From NCBI GenBank assembly GCA_001598975.1, contig BBXU01000913.1:85845-149844 (forward strand): a DNA stretch of 64,000 bases. Direction: 5' to 3'. The notes beneath the pieces are model-generated. The model made no database searches. It worked only from the letters and a program-made list of their open reading frames with translations, and was not told where the DNA came from. The DNA is from Parachlorella kessleri. Lineage: Eukaryota > Chlorophyta > Trebouxiophyceae > Chlorellales > Chlorellaceae. The first letter of the stretch is position 1. Each line of letters starts with the position of its first letter. Position numbers and translations under genes: made by a program. Of this stretch, positions 22,973 through 34,539 are shown piece by piece.

Positions 22973-25421
22973 CTACCCTGCATATGGCCTCTCTGTGCTG
23001 CAGTCCACATTGCTGCCTGTGTCCACCCCCAGGATGGCGGCATAGCGTTGGAAGTATGCTATGCGGTCCGCCGCCTGGGGAGGGGTGCTGAAGCCACACT
23101 CGATGCCACCATTGATGATGAGAGTGGTCCACCCAAAGCTTGGGGCACGCCCAGCTGCCACGTCATCCGCAGTGGGCTGGTACCTGCAAGGCAGTTGAAG
23201 GCAAGGAGCAGTACTTGCCATTACTTGAAGGTTGTTCCCCAGCTGTCATGGCTTAGCTGCACTCCCTGTCATCATGCTGAGATTCACGTGAGCTACATGT
23301 GACTGGGGTCTGCACATAACATGGTACCAAGGTGCCACCCAGTGGGTGACATCCACGTGCAGAAGGTTGCCACACTTGCTCTTCTGAGCTCCTACAGCTA
23401 CATGTGGCACAGCAACCAATCACCTGCCGATCATGACGTCATGGGCGGACGGCTTGGGGCTCTGGGGCGTCATCCAGAACCACAAGGCAGTCTTGAAGGA
23501 CACGACCGGGTCAGAAGACACAAGGCCGGGGTTGTTGATAAGGTCTAGGCCCAGGGCCTGGCCAGCCAGTCCATAGCTGCACCACCGGGTTGTAGCAACT
23601 CAAATGACAAGTCAGCAACTCAAGGTGGTACTCAGCCCCCCAGCGGCAAGCCTGCCTGGTAGTGCAATGGGGTGTGATCCTTCCAGCACGAGCCAGCACA
23701 GGTGCGCGGAAGGCTTCTCTAGATGCACTTTGCAAAATCGAGCAGGGCCGGGGACAAGGGCAGGCAGCCGCTCACTTGTAGTTCCAGCTCAGCTGCAGGG
23801 GCCCCCGGCCGTGGTATGACTGGCCAGGGGTACAGGGCCATTGGGGAGTCGACGCGCAGTAGTTGGAGCCCACGTTGCCGTTGCCCTCCTCTTTAAAGCA
23901 CAGGCCCCAGGCCTGGGCACCATCTGGCGCGGTGGTCCACCCCCCGGTGGTCTCATGGCTGCACAAAGCAATAATGCATGGCTTCAAGTCAGCTGCAAGG
24001 TGGTTGGACCCAGGCTCCCTGTCCAGACTGTTTAGAGTTGACCAGGGCGGTGCACTTGCAGCACAGAAGGGAGGGCTCATGCTTGGAGTTGGTATAAGCG
24101 GCAGCAAGCTGTGTGCATTTGCCATGCCAGAGTGCTGTGCTGCCTGCGCCGCCACGTGCATCTTTTGCCGTCGGCCAGAGGGGGGGAGGGTCACCTGGCC
24201 TGGGCTAGGAAGGCTGCCAGCTCACGCCTGTTGCTGGCGTCATCGCCCTCGGAGGCAAAGCCGGGGAAGGCCTGGGTAGCCGCCACAAAGGCATCGTAGG
24301 TGTAGAAGCCGGCACCGGCGCAGGCAGGGTCGTTGGTGTGCTTGAAGATGTCAGCCCACAGCGCTGGGGCGATGTAGCGCTCTACACTGGCAACAGGGTT
24401 GGCGGGGACGGGGGTCGGGGTGACAGCTGGGGCAGGCGTCGGGTTGGCTGGCACTGGTGTGGCAGGGGTTGGGGCGGCTGGAGTCGGGGTGGCTGGCACT
24501 GGTGTAGCAGGGGTTGGGGCGGCTGGAGTCGGGGTGGCTGGCACTGGTGTGGCAGGGGTTGGGGCGGCTGGAGTCGGGGTGGCTGGCACTCGTGTGGCAG
24601 GGGTTGGGGCGGCTGGCTGAGGCTGAATATTGCCACCTGCAATGCCAACAGAGCACCCAGCGCTTCGGCAGTATAACAGCAATCTCGATTTCGTCACGGT
24701 GCGCAAGTTTGCCAGTTTGGCCTGCGAGTGCAGCACCGTGAACTCCTAATGATACTGTCAAATCCAAGCGGCATTCCCTGTGGGCAAAGGCATGCGTCAG
24801 GCTCTCGCCTGGTGTGGGTACCGGGGTGCCTCCGCAGGGGACATTGGCAGGCCAGTCACAGGTTTGAATGGCGTCGTTGAACCTCAGGCCGGCACTGCAG
24901 GGCTTGTAGTAGGCCTCCGTGGCGGAGACACACCAGAAGTATGCCTGCAAGTGGCAGTGGGCTTCCCTTTTAGCCTTACGGATGAGGGTGCTTTCCCTCA
25001 TGGTGCTGGTGTGCAGCTGATGCAACAGAAGTATGCAAGAGCAAGTGGGCGAGGGCTGTGCCAGGGCTCACCTTAAAAGTGCCTTAATGGACACCTGACT
25101 ATGCATGCTCAACGAGTTGTACTGCGGCAAGCTTACAAAAAGCGGCCCCGCCCCTGGATCCCCCTACCTGGCAACCTGCAGCCGTGTCTGCAAACATACC
25201 CGGGGTCCCCTTGCTTGCACAGAAGGCCAGCGGGGGTGTGACCTGCGCTATAGCAGAAGGTCACGAGTCAGGCGTGCCAATTTGGCTTAGCTTAGTGAAG
25301 TGAGTACTGCGCAATATGAAGCAGTGCTGCTACTCACTTGTCGCAGCCTTCGCCCAGTAGATGGCAAGGCCAGCGCTGCTAGTGACAGCGTGAGCAGAAG
25401 GCCCCAGCACGTTTGTGCCAT
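22973..25421 (-). CDS. Secreted chitinase 2: CBM14 domain plus GH19 catalytic domain
   Basis: Paralogue of chitinase 1. Model (complement): 25338-25421, 25168-25242, 24809-24944, 24195-24636, 23776-23958, 23424-23576, 22973-23183; 427 residues, with intron positions and phases identical to chitinase 1. The signal peptide is almost unchanged ([18 protein letters not shown]), the CBM14 cysteines are all present, and the catalytic Glu248 (SHETTGGW) and Glu270 (CFKEEGNG) are intact. The main difference is a linker with about four instead of six 15-residue repeats. Exon 4 outside the linker is nearly identical at DNA level to its twin, while introns have diverged, which suggests purifying selection or gene conversion. 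The GC donor of intron 3 (24808) is shared with chitinase 1. It appears functional. Confidence 0.92.
24450..24616. repeat. 45-bp coding minisatellite, about four units (chitinase 2 linker)
   Basis: Units start at 24450, 24495, 24540 and 24585 (the last is partial) and encode a 15-residue Pro/Thr/Ala linker repeat on the minus strand. They are the counterpart of the array at 20172-20428 with fewer units. The two arrays have homogenised separately. Confidence 0.88.
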
Positions 25422-26476
25422 CTCGAGTTTCTTCCAAGGAGTGGGAAGGAGTTACCAAGCCACAAGGAGCACTGCTGAGACGGCGTGAGTACAGCGAGGG
25501 GACGGGCGGCGGTGTCACTGGCGCACTCGACGAAGTGTTGTTCCTCTAGAAGGGCAAGCTTCAAGGACACTGTATTCGTTGGAGGCCAGAGCGCCTTTTG
25601 AGAAGAGTGGGCGCCGCGACGCTGGCAACCGCCGGCAGCCGCTGGCGTGCCCGGGTGCCGGCATCGAGGGCTGCGTCTTCCATCCGACGCGCGCCAGTAC
25701 GGTGAAATTTGAAAAGGGATTTGTTAGCAGTCAGTAAGAGGCAGTACGCCCTACTCTGAAGACCCAATTGGGAATCCAGGGCGCAAGCGCCACCTTTACA
25801 ACACTCGCAAGGGGAACGTGTCCCCTTCCTCTGGAGCTGGAATGAAGGAGAATAAGATATGCCGAGCAGCAAACATGAGGGTAACCGCAACCATGTAGCC
25901 GATCATCTCGCTCACAAGTCACAGGCAACAACAGGGTCCAGCATCGCAACAACCAGGTGCAGTGAAGTAACATGTAATATGAAGTTGAGGAATACTTGGC
26001 TTTAAGTCTTCAGAACATAGGGGGTCCCGTCAACCTGGCACCCAAAATAACCGCAGCCAGGAGCAGAGCACGCAGTGACCCAAGGATTATTATCGTACTA
26101 TCACAAGGTAAGTATCCCAACAACCCCAAGTACATACAGCTGAAAACCAAAAGGAACGCGCCTGGGGCCGTGTTCCCTGTTTCACACGCGCATGCATCAC
26201 GAGAGCCATCCCGGTCAAGGCAAGTCAATCCACCCGAAGCAACCAGCAAAGTGTAGCCCTGGCGGACCCTAGTTTCGGGACACACAGCGATAGGATATGT
26301 CAATCCTGGTAGAGCATCTCAGCTCAGGCTGGAGAACCACTGTTCGATAGGAATGCCTTCAAAAAAAACCTGTGTCAGCAACCCCACAAACCTGTAACCC
26401 TCCAGCGACCCACATTACACCGCCAGCCAGCTCTGCACAATGACAAGCTGCCACAACCACCTGCCCTTCACAAAGT
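25422..26476. other. Upstream flank of chitinase 2 and 3' flank of the CAMTA-like gene
   Basis: This is duplicated sequence (see 21262-22246). A TTACA at 26415-26419, the complement of TGTAA, lies about 60 nt past the CAMTA stop and is a plausible poly(A) signal for that gene. No additional gene is seen. Confidence 0.5.
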
Positions 26477-29400
26477 TCACTGCTGAGCAAGCAGGGCCAC
26501 ATCAGCGCGATACTCGAACACGCTCCCTCCCCCTTCCTTGTCTACGGCCTCAAATGGCAGCGCTGGCTTTGGGCTGGTGGCAGCAACTCGCAGGGTGACC
26601 GTGCCAGGCAGCGGCGCTGGCGGGATGGTGCAGCGCAGCACGCCAGGGATGACCTGGTCCGCTACGGCACGCCGGGATCCAAACCAGACGCTCAAGGGTG
26701 CCGGTGGCGCGGTGACGTCCTCTACAGACTTGGCACTGGCACAGCTGGGGCTACTGCCCGGTGGGATTCTGCCGGAGAGGGTCCCTGCAGGCACCCAGTG
26801 TCGCAGGGAATCCAAAAAATCAGGCTTTTGCTGCCACTATCTGTGATGGAAGGTCGCCTCAGCTGGCCCACAGCAAGCAGTCGCACACCACAAAGCTGAG
26901 TCAAAGGAGCACCGGGGTTTAAACTCACAGCTGGGCTACCGCTACAGCGGCACATCAAAAGTATCCTGTGCCCAGCATGTGCCTGCTGCCGCCGCCAAGC
27001 CTTGCACAACCACCACATGGGACACGACTGGCACAGCGTGGCTGATTCACAGACGAGCAGCCCGTGCAGCATCATGCTCCACGGCTGCACCCACCCCACC
27101 GCACCTGTGATGATCATTTTCGACCCCCCCTGGACAAAGTCCCAGCTGGGGGTGAAGTCGGTGATTACAAAGCCGACCTCAGCATGCTCAACGGCCTCCC
27201 CATCCACGCATGTAGCTTCCCTACCGTGCACGCCCTCCACCTGCTCCTGCCCCTGCCCCTGGCCAGCCTGCTGCCCAACCTGCAAGCTGCCCGGCTGCGG
27301 CTGCGGTAGCCGCGACAGCGCGGGCGCCGTGCTTGGTGCACCTGTCTGTTCACCAGGCTGCGGCGGCTGCCCTGCCTGCTGCGCCTCCTCCTGCTGCTGA
27401 GGCTGCACCTGAGCCTCATCTGCCAGGGGCATGTCAACGGGGTCACCAAGCCCCTCTGCCTGGCCAGGCTTGGCTGCTTCAACCGCCATGGCCTCCCCAC
27501 CTTGCAGGGACTCCTCAACCGCAGCGCTGCCGGTCGCCTCCTGTTGCTGCTGCTGCTCCGGTTCCTGCAGCCCAGGCTGCTGCTGACCTGGTTCCTGCGG
27601 GCCGAGCTCCTGCTGCGGCCGCTGCTCCTTCTCTTCATTAGGTAATGCCTGCTCTCGTGGCTGATGGCCAGGCAGGGACGGCGCGTCCCTCCCAGGTGCA
27701 GGCGGTGGGCTGCCGGGAGACGCCTGCTGCGCCGCGGCTTGCGGGGACTCGTCACTGTCCATTGGCTCCCCCTGTGACTCCTGATGGGGTACCTGCACAT
27801 GTCCAGGGGCAGAGTACCCCTCTGTCTTTTGCACTGCTGACACCTGGTGTCACCTGGAGTCAGACCTCAACCAGGCGCAGAAGCAGTGTGCAAACACGAA
27901 CAATCAGCGGCGCCGCCCATTTGCCCTTCCTGCTGACTGCACGCGACAAGGACAGCGCCATGCACTGGCATGCCGCTGCACTGGGGTATGGACTATGCCT
28001 CAGGAAGGATGCAGTCCAATAGCAGCACAAGCAGACACGCGGCTCACTTTCCAGCGTGCCTGGCCGTCCTAACTTGTTAAAGCCACGAGCAACACTTCAG
28101 GCACCAGCAGCCTCCTCCCGGGCAGTGGGCACCCACCTGCTCACGGCCGGCACCACCCGCAGCGCCGCTGGGGCCATCCTGTTGTTGCTGCTGCTCCTCC
28201 CCCTCGTCCGCAGGGAGGGTGTTCCCCCCTCCGCTGCAACCCTCCTCCTTTACCCCACCGACCCGCCGCCCCTCATCCTCGTTGGGCGGCTCCACCTTCA
28301 CCTCCAACTTCTCCTCCTGCTCAGCCTTGCCCCCCTCCTCCTGCTGCTGCTGCGAGGGCTGCGGGTGCGGCTGGCTGATGGTGGTGGCTGACGTGCCGCG
28401 GGTGGTGGACACCAGCTGCTCAATCACGTCAGAGCCCACGGTGCCGCTCTCCACGAGGTGCTGGATGACCTGAGGATGAGTCATCCAGGTCCGGCATCAG
28501 TAGCAGAGAGCTCAGCCCAACATGCAAGCTCGCCCCGAAGACAAGGTGTGGCTCCCCAGGTTACTTTGGGGAACAATATCCTGGGGCGACAGTCAAGCCA
28601 GCACTCAGACTGGCCTCCTGCCTCCCTGCCCTCCGCAGCTGCACTACGTGCAGTCGATATGAAGGTCCGCCCCTTTAACATCAAAGAACAAGACATTAAA
28701 AGTGAGAGCCGCGCCTCACCTCGTCCGAAAGGTCCTTTAGCCCAAGTACAACTCTACGCTATCCAAATTGCGGCAAAATGGCGACGTTCAAGGGAACTAT
28801 CAGAGGTAGTCCCACCTGATCTTTTAGGTCGTTCAGCTGGCGGATCAGCGCCAGCGCATGCAGCTGCGACGCGTTGCTGCTCTCTGGCGACGCCAGGCCC
28901 CCAAGCCCTGCGGCCGAGCCCTCCTGCCGCGGCGGGTGGTGCAAGTGCGGCGCCTGCTGCGGCGTGTCGATGGACATCTCGCGCCGCAGGCTGCGCAGGC
29001 TGGCCTCCTTGCCGCCTGCCGTGCCCGCTTCGCCTGCTGCGGCAGCGGCGTGCGGCGGCGATGCCGCCGCTGCCGCAGCGCCCTGCGGCGCGCGGGTGTG
29101 CGGCGGCGGGTGCTGCTGCACCCAGGCCTCCTCCACCAGGCTGCCACCGCCCAGCTGCTCAATCATGGTTGGCACAGACGTGTCCTGCAGGCGGGCAGGG
29201 AGAGTGTCAGAGGAAGAGGCGCGTGCTTACAGCCAGCTAGGAAGTTTAAGCCGTCAAAGAGTGGGAGGCGACAGGGTGAGGCACAACCACACCTGCGTTG
29301 TTTCATGTTTTGCGCTCTCTTGCATGTTTGCATTACAGCAGTTGAGCCTTCTGGAGAGCTGACGTATGTGCAAACTAAATGCGCAGGTTGAAAACTCCCA

Positions 29401-32400
29401 CAGCCATGCGACTACGGAGGTCCAGCAGGCAGTCCAGACTCTTGACAGACACAGCCAACGGCACCATGCAGGTCACAGCACGGCTTTCAGGTTTGACGGA
29501 CATCTAGAAGCCCAAGAACCCAGCAGGTGCATCTCGCCACCCACCGTCTCCATACTGAGACGCCGCTGGAAGCGAGCCTGCTGCAGGGCGGCCTCGCGCC
29601 GGTCGTGCCCCAGCGCAGCCGCAGCTGCGGCGAGGGCATCGGCGCGGCCCTGAATAGCACCGGTGCCGCCAAACCGAGCAGCAGCCTGGGCATGCAGCGG
29701 GGGGTTGTCTGACGAGGGCCGCTGCTGCTGGCCCTGCCGGCTGGCAGGCCGCGGCGGCCCGTCCGCTGCCGCTGCCCGGCCGGCTGCTGGGCCCGCTGTG
29801 CCTGCTGCCGGCCTCTGGGCGAACGACTCCTGCTTCTCCAGCAGGCGCTGCCAGGCAGCCAGCTGCTGGGCCTGCTGGGCTGCCGCCGCGCGGTCCTGAG
29901 CATGGAAGGCCCCTGCTGGGCCGGCGTCGCCGGCTGCCGTCTCTGGTCCCCCACCCGGGGACGCGCTCCGCGGCACAGTCGCGACACCCTCAGCTCTCAG
30001 CGGCAGGCTGCGCTCTGCCCCGCTTCCAACACCCTCAGCGGCCATGGAGGCGGCCCCGCCAGCGCCCCTGCTGCCGCCGCCCTCACCCACCCGCTCACTT
30101 TGCTCCTGCTCGTCGCCCTCGGGGATGCCCTCCTGACGTGGCGAGGCGCCCTGCTGAGCCTGCTTCTGGCGCAGCCGCGCCAGGATGGCACCCGCATCGG
30201 ATGCCGAGGCCGGCCGCTGCAGCTGCTGCTGCTGTGCTGCCGCAAAGCTGTGGTCGCCGCTGAGGCCTTCCAGCAGGGCGGCCCGGCCCTGGGCAGAAGC
30301 CGCGGTGCTCATGAGCCGGAACAGGTTCTGCAGCACGGCCAAGCGGCAGCACAACCACTTGCACGACAGGGCGGCTGTGGCAGGTGAAGGGCTTGGCACG
30401 CCAGCGCGTGGTGTACCGGGTGTCTCCTGGCAGCTCTGTGCAGGTGCTGGCTGCCGTGCTTGCAGTCCCGAAGTTGACGTTCAGTCCTGGGCCCGACACC
30501 ATTCCATGGTGAGCTGCTCTGATGCACTAGCAGGGGTGCACGTCGGCTGCCCAAGCAAGCTCACAGCTACCACCAACCACAACCACAACAACACCCACAC
30601 CTGCACACCCACACACCCACTCTCCACTAAGCTCCCCGCCTCTCCAGCCGGGATAAGAAACCCACCTCACCTTCCAGTCATCATTAAAAAACACTACCGC
30701 ACCTTCCAGTCCGGCATCCCCTGGTCCGAGCCCAGCCCGCCCGGCGCCGAACCCCCCGCAAGCGCCATGTCCAGCGGCGGGATGTCCAGCTGCGGCTGGC
30801 GCCAGCTGGGCGCCTGCCGTGCCTGCTGCGCGTGCTGCGCCGCGCCCGGCAGCGCTGCGAGCACCGCCTCCACCTGCGACAGCAGCGCCCGGTTGGCGGC
30901 GGCCGCCGCCTGGTCCGGCCCCCGCTCCTGCTGCTGCGCCTGCTGGGCCAGCCCCAGGCTGCTGCCCAGGCTCGTGCCGCTGTACTCGCTCCACTGCTGG
31001 AGCAGGCGGTACATCATGGAGCTGGGGCGCTGCTGGGCCTGCTGCGGCTGCTGCGCTGCTGCCGAGGAGGACAGCTGCTGTGCCTGGTGGTGCTCCAGGC
31101 TCTGCTCAAGCTCTGCTAGGAACTGGCAGATGGAGCCCTCGGGATTGTACCGCGACAGGCCCAGCGACATCTGCACAGCAGCGGCGCCAAGCAGATGTCT
31201 AGAAACGGCGCAGGGCAACATAGAACAGGGCTGGCTGGCCAAGGAGGCGGTGTAGATTAGGCCCACTTTGTACGTGAAGCTAAGGGGGCAGGGGGTCCTC
31301 CAGTGCAACAGCAGCGCGCATGTGCAGGGTAGCTTGCCTGCAGGTGTACGCAGGATACCTAGCCCGACAACCATCTCGCATGTCAGCCTCGATGGTCACT
31401 GGTGGTACACAACAGGCTCCCTTTCAAAGCCATGCATGCCCTACCAACCCTACACACAGCATACAGCCACCCAGAGCGCGCCAGCACCCCAGCCGGCATC
31501 ACAACCCGACACCACAAGAGCCACTCACCTGTGGAAAGAGGCGCTGTGGGTCCCCATCCGTCCCCAGGCTGAGTGACTGCAGCAGCGAACGGGCGTGGGG
31601 CGGCAGGCCGTTTTGCGGCCCAAACATCCCCGGCTGCTGGCTCAGCCCCGCCCCCGCAAGCAGCCCCGGGCTGCGGTGGTCCTGGGGAGGAGACGCCCTC
31701 CCGAAGGGAGCCCCCGGGCCGGGACCGCCCCCCCCCGCCGCTGCTGCCCTCAGCTCTGGGGCGCCCTCAAAGCCGCGCTGCCGCTGCTGGCCGTACTCCT
31801 GGAACCAGGGCTGCCAGGCGTGGTGCGAAGGGAAGCTGAAGCCCCCCTGGTTGCCGGGCAGCGGCCCGCCCAGCGCCTGCTGCGCTTGCGCCCGGGCGGC
31901 CGCTGCTGCGGCCACCGCATAGTGCGGGTGCAGGCCTCCCAGCTGGCCGGCCGCGAGGGACGGCAGCCCGCTCCCCCCTGGCGACAGCGCCTGTAGGTCA
32001 GCCAGGGAAGGGTGGCCGTCGAGGGCCCCGCTGGGCCCGCCCTGCTGCTGCAGGCTGCCGCTCAGCTCCAGCTCACCTTCCCCCAAGCCCCCGCTGGAGG
32101 GCCGGCGGGCCCGCCTGGCCAGGCCCCCTGCCGCTGAGGCCACCCCACCCACACCCCTGTCGTACCCGCCTCCCGCCTGCTCCTGCTCCTGCTCCTGGCC
32201 GGGGGGAGACCCCCCAAGGCCAGAACCCTCTGCTGCCCGCCGCTGCTGGCCCCGCTGACCTTGTCTTTCCCCGCCCTGCCTGGAAGCTGCCACCAGCCCA
32301 ACAGAGCCCGGCATGGCCGACCCACCCCCGACGGCTGCCAGCCCCGCCTGCTGCGGGGCCGGCGGCCGCGCCTGCTGTAGGGCTGCCAGGTCGTTGACGG

Positions 32401-34121
32401 AGCCCTGCTGTATGGGGTGGGGCGGGGCAGCCCTGGAGCTGCTGCAGTTGAGGTAGTGCACAAGCACAATGTGCTCCTTGGCCTCGTTCAGAAGCCAGTA
32501 GCAGCGCCGCTGCAGCAGAGCGGAAACAGGGAGCGTAGGGGGGCAGCTGATCCAATGTCCCAAAACAAACTATTCGCAGGGCCACAGGCGCACGCAAGCT
32601 CTTGCACTAGTGGTGTGTGCGTAGAAGTGATGAGCTTAAGAGGTAGAAGACCCTTCACCCTAACCCTAACACTGAAGCAGACAATGGAGAAAGGGCGGGC
32701 CAGCGGCAACGGCTCCCAGGGGCGGGGCCTGCACAAGTAAGAACCCACTTCAGTCGACCCCCAACCCTCAGCTTAGCACTGGCACTTTCTCAGCACGGCA
32801 GAGCATGGTGACGAGTCATGCAAACCCTTTATTACCTGCAGCCCGTCGTCCTGATCGGCATGGGCATAGTAGCAGTTCAAGACCTCCTCATTCCCCACTG
32901 CAAAGGCACAGGCACCCAGGAAGGCGACACATTGCTGATCAGCTCTCCAAGAGTTAGCCGGCTGGGGCCACACCCATGCTTGCTTGCCCAACCCTGGCTT
33001 CCTGTGCGACTCCCTACACTGGCTAAGAGCCCCGCCCAAAGGCACCAACATCTGGTCAGCTCTTGTGTGTAGGCTAAGTGGTGCTACAACAGCGCACCCC
33101 GCTGACCAGGTCGACCTTCAGCAAACTCTCTCGGAAATCATTCTGGCGCAGGCTTACGAACCACAGCGAGGGCAAAGTCACAGCCTATGTAGCAGCGAAA
33201 TCACCACCCACCCGGTGTGTCTCTGCCAAACACATCCCCCAGGCAACTACTCCTTGCACCCCCCATGGCCTGAGCCGTGCATCTGCCAGAAGCTGGAGCA
33301 GTGGCTCAAAGCCAGGGCCCACAAAAACCCCCACCTTTGAGCTTCTCATGGGTCTCCCGCACTGTCTTCCCGTCGGCCTTCTTCCGCCAGTTGTGGCCAT
33401 CCTTGCGGAAGAAGCGGCACTCCTTGCGGTTGAACAAGTAGAGAGTGCCCCCTGCAGATGGCGCAAGCAGCTGCCACCTAAACCCCGGGCAGACCAAAGC
33501 TGCAAGACCCAGGCCAGTTACCATAGCAGGCCAGGCCGGCACAGGGCAACTAGGCCGCTGGTTGCTAGTGCCAAAGCCCCTTTCAAAGCTGCCCGCTGCT
33601 TCTTGGGTACTGCGTACCGCTCCCGGCCTCTAATAAGACCGCTGGCACCGCAGTGCTCGCAGTGTATGAGGGCTCAGCGCAGCCCCGCCTTGTGGTGCCC
33701 TCCTGCTCTTTGCAAGCCCCTGGGGGGCAGGACAACTGCGCAGGCGGGTGGGGCCTGTACCCGCCGCTGTTGTTCTGCCTTGGCCACAGCCACGCGGTAC
33801 CAGCGCTAGCAAGCCAGGCTGTGCATGTGCCTGGCACTCACCCGCTGGCTGTACAGGGGGTTCGCTGCTGACTGCCAGTCGGTAGTGCCGAAAGTTTTCC
33901 AAGATGTCGACCACTTCCGGGTTCTGCAGCGGGGAAGTAGGGCCACATGCCGTTGTCTGACCGTGCTTATTCCCCACGCGCCTCACGCACGCGGCCCATC
34001 CCGGTACTGTCTTCACCTTGAGCCATGAGGCCCGCGCCTTTGCAATTATCTCTTTAACTTGAGACGGGAGGGTCTCCAATGACCCGTCGAGCGGGCCAGC
34101 ACCGCCCTTGCGCTCCATCAT
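26477..34121 (-). CDS. CAMTA-like transcription factor: CG-1 DNA-binding domain and IPT/TIG domain only
   Basis: Model (complement): 34017-34121, 33842-33923, 33335-33451, 32836-32897, 31529-32509, 30703-31170, 29545-30327, 28816-29184, 28137-28469, 27105-27843, 26477-26721; 1427 residues, all in phase. The CG-1 domain spans about residues 17-142: NPEVVDILENFRHYRL, LYLFNRKECRFFRKDGHNWR, KKADGKTVRETHEKLK, VLNCYYAHADQDD and CYWLLNEAKEHIVLVHY. About 1,180 residues of Gln/Ala/Pro/Gly-rich, probably disordered sequence follow. An IPT/TIG domain is at about 1320-1420 (VGFVITDFTPSWDF ... VWFGSRRAVADQVIPGVL ... SVFEYRADV). The stop comes directly after it. The ankyrin repeats, IQ motifs and calmodulin-binding segment of plant CAMTAs are absent. 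It is presumably nuclear. The 3' end was copied to 22247-22329 by the duplication. Confidence 0.9.
32657..32670. repeat. Short interstitial telomere-like repeat in a CAMTA intron
   Basis: Two CCCTAA-type units lie in tandem within intron 4 of the CAMTA-like gene. A single similar CCTAACCCTAAC stretch lies near 36342, in an intron of the ataxin-3-like gene. Both are short enough to arise by chance. Confidence 0.4.
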
Positions 34122-34539
34122 GCAGTTATTTCAGCGCCGCTTTCATAGCAGGTCGTTCCTACGTGCTACTAGCTCATAAACACCATGCCGAGGTGTAATC
34201 CGTGGGAGGCTAGCTTTCGCAGATGCCCTCGTTCCTTGGTACGCGCTGTAAGTTAAAGGCACTTTTACAGACGGGTACCAACCCTGCTGGGTGGGCTGGT
34301 GAGGGGTTACAGCGAGATTACCGCATGCCAGGCCTCCCCCGAGTCTCCCGCGTCTGGACGACCGCGTGGACCGTGTCAACGGGGGTCGCACAGATGAATC
34401 TCGTTCCCCAGCCCCCAAAAAGAAAGTCAAACTGCGCACGGTCGCGTGCCAGCTCCAACTTCAACGGGCCATGCAGCCATGCTGCATATGGCCCGCCAAG
34501 CACACCCTCCTTCCCCTGAAACGGCTCAATGCACTGGCG

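Larger units (their letters stand above)
22331..26565. repeat. Tandem segmental duplication, unit 2
   Basis: This is the second unit of the duplication described for 17702-22330. It holds the dead TruA end, chitinase 2 and its flank, and finishes inside the last exon of the intact CAMTA-like gene. It is about 0.4 kb shorter than unit 1 because of a shorter linker minisatellite and shorter introns. Confidence 0.85.

Noticed and set aside
27002..27641. Plus-strand Cys/Pro/Ala-rich open frames
   Set aside because: They are shadows of the Gln/Pro-rich exon 10 of the CAMTA-like gene.
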